Shown: positions 1-10,049 of the stretch, in pieces | How positions within the stretch are numbered: position 1 is the stretch's first letter | Layout of the letters: each line of letters starts with the position of its first letter | NCBI GenBank assembly: GCA_022376925.1 | Contig: JAIOJX010000005.1 | Coordinates: 8,522,501-8,586,500 of the forward strand | Length of the DNA: 64,000 nt | Direction: 5' to 3' | Origin: Tragulus kanchil | Lineage: Eukaryota; Chordata; Mammalia; Artiodactyla; Tragulidae | Notes under the pieces: model-generated | What the model was told of the DNA's origin: nothing | Seen by the model: the letters and a program-made list of their open reading frames with translations, nothing else | The model's database searches: none | Position numbers and translations under genes: made by a program

Positions 1-2190
1 GGGGCGGGGGGCCTGGAATCAGCATTTCTCATTACAACAGTAAAGGCTCAGATTCCATTTCATGACGAGCTTATGAAATGGAGGATTATGTTTGATCCTC
101 AAGAAGTGGTGTTTTATGGAGAGAGCAAAGCTGGATCATTTCAGGAAGCCCTTTTGGCCACGATCCTCACTGATACGGCTCAGGGGGGATTAGGAAATCT
201 ATAGGCATGGTGCAGCAATGAAGCTAATTGGCCTATAAGTCTATCTCAGTTTTAATCTCTGTCCCTTTAGCCCTAAATTTTCATCGTTCTAGCCAAGATG
301 CAGTGAACGAGAAGTGTTACTCAAGAGTTCCACCCTTATTGATACGACGGTATTGGCTAACTCTTTCAAACTGCCTAAAATGTTCCAAACAACACTCTTA
401 ACTATTACATTACGAGCATACCTGTGGCACAAGCAGGAAGGGAGCTGGAGGGGAAGCATCGGGCCCAGAGGCACAGAGCCAGCCAGGGTGCTGAGCACCA
501 GCAGTTCAGCTCCAGAATCCAGGTACTTCACCAGCACAGGACTCCACATCTCACTCTTTCACTGACATGAATAGTTGTGTGTGGGTGTATGTCTGTAAGT
601 GTTACATTTTGACCAACAGCAATGAAAGAAGGCAGCTTCCCAGGAGGTGCTAGTGGTAAAGAACCCACCTGCCAATGCAGGAGAAATAAGAGACTTGGGT
701 TCAATCCCTGAGTTGGGAAGATTCCCCCTGGGGAGGCCATGGCAAGGCAACCCACTCCAGGGTTCTTGTCCGGAGAATCACATGGACAGAGGAACCTGAC
801 AGGCTGCAGTCCACAGGGTCGCAAAGATTTGGACATAACTGAAGCGACTTCGCACACAGCACACATGCAATGAAACAAAGCACATTAGAACTCCACAATG
901 ATATTTCTAAAAAAGGAAACAGCAACAGATGATAGAAGACACTCTGGTTTAGTCAATGAACACAACGTTGAATCCTAGTTCTTCCATCAACTCTCTGGCA
1001 ATGCTGTTGTTACTGTTCAGTTGCTCAGTTGTGTCTGATTCTCTGCGACCTCTCAAGGATGTAGGCCACCAGGCTCCTTCTGTCTCTGGCCGTTGTGAAT
1101 AAAGCTGCTATAAATGGGCGGGGGCCTGGAATCAGCATTTCTCATTACAACAGTAAGGCTCAGATTCCATTTCATGACGAGCTTATGAAATGGAGGATTA
1201 TGTTTGATCCTCAAGAAGTGGTGTTTTATGGAGAGAGCAAAGCTGGATCATTTCAGGAAGCCCTTTTGGCCACGATCCTCACTGATACGGCTCAGGGGGG
1301 ATTAGGAAATCTATAGGCATGGTGCAGCAATGAAGCTAATTGGCCTATAAGTCTATCTCAGTTTTAATCTCTGTCCCTTTAGCCCTAAATTTTCATCGTT
1401 CTAGCCAAGATGCAGTGAACGAGAAGTGTTACTCAAGAGTTCCACCCTTATTGATACGACGGTATTGGCTAACTCTTTCAAACTGCCTAAAATGTTCCAA
1501 ACAACACTCTTAACTATTACATTACGAGCATACCTGTGGCACAAGCAGGAAGGGAGCTGGAGGGGAAGCATCGGGCCCAGAGGCACAGAGCCAGCCAGGG
1601 TGCTGAGCACCAGCAGTTCAGCTCCAGAATCCAGGTACTTCACCAGCACAGGACTCCACATCTCACTCTTTCACTGACATGAATAGTTGTGTGTGGGTGT
1701 ATGTCTGTAAGTGTTACATTTTGACCAACAGCAATGAAAGAAGGCAGCTTCCCAGGAGGTGCTAGTGGTAAAGAACCCACCTGCCAATGCAGGAGAAATA
1801 AGAGACTTGGGTTCAATCCCTGAGTTGGGAAGATTCCCCCTGGGGAGGCCATGGCAAGGCAACCCACTCCAGGGTTCTTGTCCGGAGAATCACATGGACA
1901 GAGGAACCTGACAGGCTGCAGTCCACAGGGTCGCAAAGATTTGGACATAACTGAAGCGACTTCGCACACAGCACACATGCAATGAAACAAAGCACATTAG
2001 AACTCCACAATGATATTTCTAAAAAAGGAAACAGCAACAGATGATAGAAGACACTCTGGTTTAGTCAATGAACACAACGTTGAATCCTAGTTCTTCCATC
2101 AACTCTCTGGCAATGCTGTTGTTACTGTTCAGTTGCTCAGTTGTGTCTGATTCTCTGCGACCTCTCAAGGATGTAGGCCACCAGGCTCCT
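1..2190. repeat. Tandem duplication 1 (offset about 1112)
   Basis: Copy A 1-1078, copy B about 1117-2190. Copy A may begin before the window. The copies match base for base apart from one A in a run (taaaggctc versus taaggctc). The join at 1079-1116 is 38 bases present in neither copy and partly resembling antisense L1 (gaataaagctgctata). Copy A stops in mid-SINE after 'caggctcct'; copy B carries the full SINE. Confidence 0.95.
632..870 (+). repeat. Bov-tA SINE
   Basis: Shows the canonical order of Bov-tA phrases: 'gtggtaaagaaccca', 'ccaatgcaggag', 'gggttcaatccctg', 'ggcaacccactccagg', 'tcacatggacagagg', ending 'gacataactgaagcgact'. A second copy at 1744-1982 belongs to tandem duplication 1. 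Confidence 0.9.
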
Positions 2191-2330
2191 CTGTCCATGG
2201 GATTCTCCAGGCAAAAATACTGGAGTGGATTGCCCTTTCCTTCTCCAGGGGGTCTTCTCCACCCAGGGGCTGAACCCTCGTCTCCTGCATTGGCAGGTGT
2301 ATTCTCTACTACTGAGCCACCTAGGAACCC
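2114..2330 (-). repeat. Bov-tA SINE (reverse)
   Basis: Reverse-oriented ruminant SINE beginning 'gttcagttgctcag', passing 'ccaggctcctctgtccatgg' and 'actggagtgg', and ending 'ctgagccacctagg'. A truncated duplicate lies at 1002-1078. Confidence 0.9.
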
Positions 2331-2617
2331 CGTGGCAACACTGCCTCATGTTTCAATCTCTTGATTTTAGTTTCCTCCCCTGGAAATGGGAGTGATATCA
2401 TATCTAACTGACTTAGTTGTCAATCTTTAAGGAAATAATGTCTATAAAATACTCAGTTCTGTTAGACGCGCAATAAGTGCTAGCTCTCCTAACTCCTGTG
2501 AGGCAAGAGAAGAACGTGATCTCAAAAAGGAGATATGTGTTTTCATAACAACTTGCATATACACATTAACTATCACTGTACTTTTCTACGTACAAAGCAT
2601 TTAAGAATTACACTGTC

Positions 2618-2796
2618 AGGACCTCCCTGGTGGTCCCATGGCTGAGACGTTGCACTCCCAATGCAGGGGGCCTGGGTTGGTCCCTGGTCAGGGAACTAGA
2701 TACCAAATGCCACAACGAAGCGTTCACGTGCTGCAACTAAAGACCCCCCATGCCACAGCTAAGACTGGAGCAGCTCAATAAATACACACACAAAAT
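2618..2796 (+). repeat. CHR-type SINE
   Basis: Cetartiodactyl CHR SINE: 'cctccctggtggtccca', 'ctcccaatgcagggggcc', 'ccctggtcagggaactag', 'atgccaca', 'gctcaataaataca' tail. Confidence 0.85.
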
Positions 2797-3506
2797 AGAA
2801 TGCATGTTAAATACTTGAAAAAAACAACTCAGAGTGCCTCCTTTCTCCTTTGCATTCTGCCAGAGTCTGCTGAGAAATACAAGAGACAGGCTATGCTGGA
2901 CACCTGACAATCAGCCCTATAAAAATCAACACTGCATTTCTTCAAGCAGGGAAGGAGCTCCAAGTGCTGGGCTCAGGGGCGTGCTCCTGGGCTGCACCTG
3001 CTCCCCGTCCCCTCTGCTCCAGAGCACACGGCTCCGCGCGCCTCCTCAGGCAGCCGGCACCCCAGGTCTTGCTGTGTAATCCTGTCTCGCCAGCTTTATG
3101 ATCGAAGGTTTGCCTCTTCCCTTGATTTGTAACAACCAGATTAGTCGAAAACGTTTATAAATCCACTGTGCCACTGACAAAACCAGATTCCCACGGCAGC
3201 TAAGATACCACGTCTTCAGTGAGCTCAGCTGATTCACGAACGGTCGTGCCGGGTAGCACAGCCCCGCACGGGGAAAGATTTCTTCAAAGCGCCCCCAGAT
3301 CCTCTGCAGACACGCAGCGGGGCGCCGAGGGGACCCCTGAGACGCACCCAGACGCGGGCCTGCCGCTCTCGAGAGAGGGCTCCGCCGTCGTCAGAGAAGG
3401 GGCGCCTGCACCGAGATGGGGGACAGCGTGGGCTTCCGTGTGGACATGCTCCCGTCTCCACACACGTGCATCACACACGTGTGCCTCCTGTGGTTTCTCA
3501 CCGTAT

Positions 3507-3600
3507 TACTTTAGAGCAGTTTCAGGCTCACAGCAGCACCGAGAGGAAGGCACAGACGGAGGCATCTCTTGCCATCTCCATGCGCACAGGCTGCCCCGCC
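3507..3600 (-). repeat. Possible old L1 3' fragment
   Basis: Phrases 'tagagcagtttcaggctca' and 'agcagcaccgagaggaagg' resemble the antisense 3' end of old mammalian L1 copies. Strongly diverged, GC-rich surroundings. Confidence 0.4.
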
Positions 3601-3737
3601 TCAACCGCCTCCACGTGCAGCCACCTCTGTCGCGGTTGAGGGACCTACAGAGACGCCTCATCAGCCCCCAAAGGCCAAGGCTTGCAGCCGGGCTCGCCTT
3701 TGGTGTTGCACGCCCTATGGGCTTGAACAACTGTCTG

Positions 3738-3937
3738 CTGGCTCAGTTGGTGCAGGACCCGTCTGCCAGTGCAGGAGATGCAGGGTGGATTCCTGGGTCA
3801 GGAAGATCCCTGGAGAAGGACACAGCCACCCACTCCAGTCTTCCTGCCTGGAGAATCCCATGGACAGCGGAGCCTGGAGGGCTACCGTCCACAGGGCTGC
3901 AGAGAGGTGGACATGACTGAGCGACTAAACCATCATC
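3738..3937 (+). repeat. Bov-tA SINE
   Basis: Contains 'ggctcagttggtgcagg', 'ccagtgcaggag', 'tgcctggagaatcccatgg' and 'catgactgagcgactaaac'. Confidence 0.88.
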
Positions 3938-4219
3938 CCCACAGCACCATAAACCTGTAATGTCCAGGGACAATGGACGTGTAGGTTGTTTTTCCTCACT
4001 GCTCCCTCGTTTATTGTCTGAGATGGCAAGCTGAAAGGCCAGTATTGAGATAAGCAGTATGGAGGGGCGGGTGCTTCCTAAATGGAAGAATTAACTGGAA
4101 AAACTACCGTTTTCCCGACCTGGATCATCATTCCTGACTCTTAAGATGTGGCCACCAGCTCTGCTTTTGTGTGGAAGTTCAGGATTTCTAGTCTTTTCAT
4201 TAATAAGTAGGTCCCTCCT

Positions 4220-6384
4220 CGGAGTGGGTACAATGTCTCCTGCCAACATTTAAGTCAGATCAGGGTTCCCCTGAGGCCAACTCTTCATACAGCTGTTCTC
4301 AAACTATTCAGTTACTGCTGTAAAGCACTATTCTCACATTTTTAAAAGGAAATTACTGAGCATTTGCATTTTTTTAAGTTCACAGGGCCACTTTTCTCGG
4401 TTATCGGCACCGTCTGCCGTTGGGGCGCATTCTCACGGTGGAGATGAAACCAAGTGTCACGGGCAGTGCCCGGCGGCGAGGCCCAGGTGGATGCTGGTTC
4501 AAGGTGCGACTTCTCAGGCTGTGGCCCACTGAGCCATGCTTCCCACGCCTGCACCTCTGGGAGATGAATCTCTGAGAAATGTGCTCAGCAAGGTTGAAGA
4601 TTTTAAAAGAACCAACCTCTCCCTCCCTCTTCTTTTTTAAAAGATGTTTCTTTACTTGGCTGCGCAGGGCCTTGGCTGCAGCACATGGGATCTGTGGCCT
4701 TTGTCGCTGCATGTGAGTTCTCAGTTGTGGCATGTGGGATCCAGTTCCCAGACCAGGGGTCGAACTTGGGCCCCCTGCGCTGGGAGCATGGAGTCTTAGC
4801 CACTGGACCACCAGAGAAACCCCCTCCCTTCTTTAGATACAGCATCTGTCACATTCCTTGGCGACCTCCTAATGGGGTGATCGCTACCTCACAAGCACGT
4901 CATCTCAGATCCAAGAACCTCTTCTTGACAGAAAGTGTTTCTTCTTTAGGTAGAACCCTGTGTCCCTAAGCATCTGCTCCTGGCTTGAAACCTGGCGAGC
5001 ATTTTGGGACAAAGAGTTGCAGAGGGCATCCTTAAAGGGGGAAATGCTGCACGCCTGAGTAGCCAGACCACTGCCTTTGAAGCTCATGAGCCTTATTCGC
5101 GTAACTGGTAAGTCAGGTTAGTTCTCTGCCGCTCAGGGTGCCGCCTCTTTGCTTTTGCTTCTGCCATTTTCTTCTGGCTTCTGCCGGGCAGCGTCCTTCT
5201 CTTGTAGACGTTTCTATCCTTTTCTCTGTCTCTCAGGTTTATATTTCTCCCTGTGGTGTCTTTCTATTTTTTATCTTTTTACTTTTCTTTTCTCCAGTTT
5301 GCGGAGTGGGTACAATGTCTCCTGCCAACATTTAAGTCAGATCAGGGTTCCCCTGAGGCCAACTCTTCATACAGCTGTTCTCAAACTATTCAGTTACTGC
5401 TGTAAAGCACTATTCTCACATTTTTAAAAGGAAATTACTGAGCATTTGCATTTTTTTAAGTTCACAGGGCCACTTTTCTCGGTTATCGGCACCGTCTGCC
5501 ATTGGGGCGCATTCTCACGGTGGAGATGAAACCAAGTGTCACGGGCAGTGCCCGGCGGCGAGGCCCAGGTGGATGCTGGTTCAAGGTGCGACTTCTCAGG
5601 CTGTGGCCCACTGAGCCATGCTTCCCACGCCTGCACCTCTGGGAGATGAATCTCTGAGAAATGTGCTCAGCAAGGTTGAAGATTTTAAAAGAACCAACCT
5701 CTCCCTCCCTCTTCTTTTTTAAAAGATGTTTCTTTACTTGGCTGCGCAGGGCCTTGGCTGCAGCACATGGGATCTGTGGCCTTTGTCGCTGCATGTGAGT
5801 TCTCAGTTGTGGCATGTGGGATCCAGTTCCCAGACCAGGGGTCGAACTTGGGCCCCCTGCGCTGGGAGCATGGAGTCTTAGCCACTGGACCACCAGAGAA
5901 ACCCCCTCCCTTCTTTAGATACAGCATCTGTCACATTCCTTGGCGACCTCCTAATGGGGTGATCGCTACCTCACAAGCACCTCATCTCAGATCCAAGAAC
6001 CTCTTCTTGACAGAAAGTGTTTCTTCTTTAGGTAGAACCCTGTGTCCCTAAGCATCTGCTCCTGGCTTGAAACCTGGCGAGCATTTTGGGACAAAGAGTT
6101 GCAGAGGGCATCCTTAAAGGGGGAAATGCTGCACGCCTGAGTAGCCAGACCACTGCCTTTGAAGCTCATGAGCCTTATTCGCGTAACTGGTAAGTCAGGT
6201 TAGTTCTCTGCCGCTCAGGGTGCCGCCTCTTTGCTTTTTGCTTCTGCCATTTTCTTCTGGCTTCTGCCGGGCAGCGTCCTTCTCTTGTAGACGTTTCTAT
6301 CCTTTTCTCTGTCTCTCAGGTTTATATTTCTCCCTGTGGTGTCTTTCTATTTTTTATCTTTTTACTTTTCTTTTCTCCAGTTTG
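4220..6384. repeat. Tandem duplication 2 (offset 1082-1083)
   Basis: Copy A 4220-5301, copy B 5302-6384, abutting directly with no spacer. Differences seen: one G/A (ctgccgttg versus ctgccattg), one G/C (caagcacgtc versus caagcacctc) and one extra T in a T-run near 6235. Confidence 0.95.
4632..4821 (-). repeat. CHR-type SINE (reverse)
   Basis: Reverse orientation: 'tttacttggctgcgcagg', 'cttggctgcagcacatggg', 'cagaccaggggtcgaac', 'ccactggaccaccagag'. A duplicate lies at 5714-5903 through tandem duplication 2. Confidence 0.85.
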
Positions 6385-6445
6385 CCTTTCCCCACAATTT
6401 TAATGAGTATTTATTAGATACCTATTTCAGACTAAGGAGTGAGCC

Positions 6446-6578
6446 TTGTTCAGTCACTTAGTCGTGTCTGACTCTTTTGACCCCACGGACCGCAGCACAC
6501 AGGGCTTCCCGGTCCTGGAGTTCACTCAAACTCATGTTCATCGCGTTGGTGATGCCATCCAACCGTCTTGTCCTCTAG
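6446..6578 (-). repeat. ART2A/BovB-related fragment
   Basis: Begins 'cagtcacttagtcgtgtctg', then 'ctggagttcactcaaactc' and 'ggtgatgccatccaaccgtc', the arrangement of BovB-derived ART2A 3' sequence in reverse. Duplicated at 7570-7702. Confidence 0.75.
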
Positions 6579-6996
6579 TTCATGAGGAACACAGAGAGAC
6601 ATAGGGAAAGCCTCTGCCTTTCAAGAAAAGAAGCTCTTCTGTAGAATCTGGTATCTCTCTTTTAATTAACCTCAATAGAAAGCAGTTATTTTCCTTGGCT
6701 TTGTCTTTTGTTCCTTATGATTACCTGGAAAAAGTGTAGATTGAACACATTCTATCTCTTACTGGAAGGAACAAAGTGGTTTATTTTTTGTGCTTTTTAT
6801 ATAACACTCAATTTTTCACTTTTTACATCAGTGGGACTTGGCTGAAAAACATATTTTTTCCCTCCATTCCTGCATTAGGAATAAGGTTCAAGTGCTCCAG
6901 AGTCCCTACTTGTTTTTCTATGTTATCAGTAGGCAATGCCATATGGATGGCTTATACTCAACACCTGTTGGTGTTTCACAGAGCGAGTTGTCTGAA

Positions 6997-7370
6997 GCCA
7001 GTGGTCCTCAACTTGAGATCAGATCAGAATCACCTAGAAAACCAGTCAAAGCACCCAGCAAGCCTGGGGTGAAAGTGAAAAGTGAAAGCATTAGTTGCTC
7101 CCTTGAGTCTGACTCTTTGCAACCCCACAGACTGCAGCCTGCCAGGCTCCTCTGTCCGTGGGATCCTCCAGGCAAGAACACTGGAGTGGGTCGCCATGCC
7201 CTTCTCCAGGGATCTTTCCGACCCAGGGATGGAACCTGGGCCTCCTGTATTGCCGGTGAACCCGTCACTGTGTGAGCCACCAGCTCTGGGGGGGCCCTGA
7301 GGATGTGTCTCCCTATCAAGCCCTGCAGCGATGCTGCTGCCGGCCGGGGGCCGCCCTTTGAAAACCATGC
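6997..7370. mobile_element. MER5A-like hAT DNA transposon, split by a SINE
   Basis: The left half reads 'agtggtcctcaacttgag' ... 'cagaatcacctag'. The right half reads 'ggccctgagg' ... 'gatgctgctgccggccggg' ... 'tttgaaaacca', matching the two ends of MER5A (non-autonomous hAT-Charlie). A Bov-tA SINE sits between the halves. Duplicated at 8121-8494. Confidence 0.65.
7072..7285 (-). repeat. Bov-tA SINE nested in MER5A-like element
   Basis: Reverse-oriented SINE starting 'gaaagtgaaaagtgaaag', with 'tctgactctttgcaacccc', 'ctggagtgggtcgccatg' and 'gtgtgagccacca'. Its position inside the MER5A-like copy shows it inserted later. Duplicate at 8196-8409. Confidence 0.9.
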
Positions 7371-8572
7371 ATTCAGCTGAACCTTGGCAGTGAAGAGGGG
7401 TTTTGCGGTGGGCCCTGGTGGGGGCTAGTCAACGATGCTCAGCGTTTATATTTCCCCCTGTGGTGTCTTTCTATTTTTTATCTTTTTACTTTTCTTTTCT
7501 CCAGTTTGCCTTTCCCCACAATTTTAATGAGTATTTATTAGATACCTATTTCAGACTAAGGAGTGAGCCTTGTTCAGTCACTTAGTCGTGTCTGACTCTT
7601 TTGACCCCACGGACCGCAGCACACAGGGCTTCCCGGTCCTGGAGTTCACTCAAACTCATGTTCATCGCGTTGGTGATGCCATCCAACCGTCTTGTCCTCT
7701 AGTTCATGAGGAAAACAGAGAGACATAGGGAAAGCCTCTGCCTTTCAAGAAAAGAAGCTCTTCTGTAGAATCTGGTATCTCTCTTTTAATTAACCTCAAT
7801 AGAAAGCAGTTATTTTCCTTGGCTTTGTCTTTTGTTCCTTATGATTACCTGGAAAAAGTGTAGATTGAACACATTCTATCTCTTACTGGAAGGAACAAAG
7901 TGGTTTATTTTTTGTGCTTTTTATATAACACTCAATTTTTCACTTTTTACATCAGTGGGACTTGGCTGAAAAACATATTTTTTCCCTCCATTCCTGCATT
8001 AGGAATAAGGTTCAAGTGCTCCAGAGTCCCTACTTGTTTTTCTATGTTATCAGTAGGCAATGCCATATGGATGGCTTATACTCAACACCTGTTGGTGTTT
8101 CACAGAGCGAGTTGTCTGAAGCCAGTGGTCCTCAACTTGAGATCAGATCAGAATCACCTAGAAAACCAGTCAAAGCACCCAGCAAGCCTGGGGTGAAAGT
8201 GAAAAGTGAAAGCATTAGTTGCTCCCTTGAGTCTGACTCTTTGCAACCCCACAGACTGCAGCCTGCCAGGCTCCTCTGTCCGTGGGATCCTCCAGGCAAG
8301 AACACTGGAGTGGGTCGCCATGCCCTTCTCCAGGGATCTTTCCGACCCAGGGATGGAACCTGGGCCTCCTGTATTGCCGGTGAACCCGTCACTGTGTGAG
8401 CCACCAGCTCTGGGGGGGCCCTGAGGATGTGTCTCCCTATCAAGCCCTGCAGCGATGCTGCTGCCGGCCGGGGGCCGCCCTTTGAAAACCATGCATTCAG
8501 CTGAACCTTGGCAGTGAAGAGGGGTTTTGCCGGTGGGCCCTGGTGGCGGGCCTAGTCAACGATGCTCAGCGT

Positions 8573-9860
8573 TAGGGTTCTCAACAGTGAACCTGAAGTT
8601 TTACATAAAAAGCATTTTTAGGACACTGTTCTTACTGACATGTTTCCTCCTACCAGTGCGCAGCCTCAGGGCGTCCACCCGGACCTGGACCCCGCGGGCA
8701 GAAGGAGCCCCTTGGGTGCTGCTCACCCTCTGCAGCACCTTTCCTCCTGCACCGGGCACCACGCGCCTGGCTGAGCTCTGGGATGTGGCTTGTTCTAAAC
8801 AAAGGAGCAAAACCATGGACATGCCTCAGGCTATAAAGTGCTGATTTTAAGGAGCCCCTGCTCTCCCTGTTTTTATGATTTAAGAAGCCTAACCTTCACC
8901 AACGCGCCTGCTGTGACTTCCCGACATCATGTTTGTCTGAGTTTTGGAATCAAGAGTAAGAGCATGATTTAAACGCAAAAGAAGACACATCCTTTAAAGT
9001 CAGAGTTTCTTCTGGAGCCAGGCTGTGGACAGGCCAGCGGCTGTGGTGTGGATGTACATATCCGGACATACCTGTGTGGGGTGTGCACATCTGTGCAGAG
9101 GGCAGGTGTTGGGGGTGCTGAGTGCAGAGCTCTGGTGCTGCCTGAGCGCGAAACATACAAATACTTTATTGTTTAACATTACTGAGGATCAGGATGATAG
9201 CTGGGCTTGGTGACACGGGGAGGAATTTTAAAATTTAAAATTCCTACATATCACTGTTGAATGTTATCTCGTCATGTAAACTTCCAAGAAAATAATTCTT
9301 TCACCTTGCTGATTTCCAGTCTACTCCAGGAAAAGCAAACTTACTGCAGTGGTTCTCACATGAGCATCTTTTTGATTTTCTGAGATAAACTGTAAGCTGT
9401 TAACGATACTTCTCATCTGAACTATACAAAATCCATTGCGACTATTGAGAATATTTCACTTACAAATGTTATACTATCTTTTGAAATTTATTCAGCAGAC
9501 TTACCTTCAGACCCCAGCTTGTAGTACAGGGAACACTTCAATTTATTTAGTCGTGTCTGTGGGTGTAATGGCAGCTGGATTTGACAGAACTGGAGCGAGT
9601 CTGACACACACATGCCTGGAAGAGAAGAGAGTCAGAATGTTACAACCACAGAAAGGAGAACAGGGCATCCCTGCTTTATGCCGAAGTCCCACTGCGATTT
9701 TCCCAAGATGGGAATACCACGGAAGATCACTTCATCCATTACCTTCTTTGGTTTCTTCAGAAAGGCTCACTGTACGGGACAAGGGCAGAGACCCTGGATT
9801 CAACCTAACTGGTCACGAAAGTAATTCCTTGTGTTTTCCTGCCTATTTGTCTCCCTCTAC
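8573..9860. other. Unique intergenic stretch, nothing recognised
   Basis: Single-copy sequence between tandem duplications 3 and 4. A 147-codon open frame (9436-9879) runs into a Bov-tA SINE at its 3' end, and its translation is unrelated to any family I know; treated as non-coding. Confidence 0.55.
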
Positions 9861-10049
9861 CCAGCTCAGGTGGTGTTAGTGGTAAAGAACTCGCCTGTCA
9901 ATGCAGGAGACATAAGAGATATGGGTTCAGTTCCTGGGTTGGGAAGATCCTCTCATCTTGGAGGGAAAATGACAATCCACTCCATTATTCTTGCCTGGAG
10001 AATCCCATGGACAGAGAAGCCAACTAAAGTGACTTTGCATGCACACACC
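9861..10049 (+). repeat. Bov-tA SINE
   Basis: Contains 'tagtggtaaagaactcgcc', 'caatgcaggagacataag', 'cttgcctggagaatcccatg'. The 3' end (actttgcatgcacacaccc) lies at the start of tandem duplication 4. Confidence 0.88.

Larger units (their letters stand above)
2331..4219. other. Intergenic; SINEs plus unrecognised GC-rich stretch
   Basis: Apart from the CHR SINE (2618), the possible L1 fragment (3507) and the Bov-tA (3738), I recognise nothing. 2940-3470 is relatively GC-rich and holds open frames, but these have no known domain, no codon bias I can point to and no conserved start. Confidence 0.6.
6320..8572. repeat. Tandem duplication 3 (offset 1124-1127)
   Basis: Copy A 6320-7443, copy B 7444-8572. 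Most of the unit is identical. Near the join, copy A reads tttgcggtgg and ggtgggggctag where copy B reads tttgccggtgg and ggtggcgggcctag, and copy B starts with tttccccctg for tttctccctg. Copy A overlaps the end of duplication 2 copy B, so about 65 bases occur three times. Confidence 0.95.
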
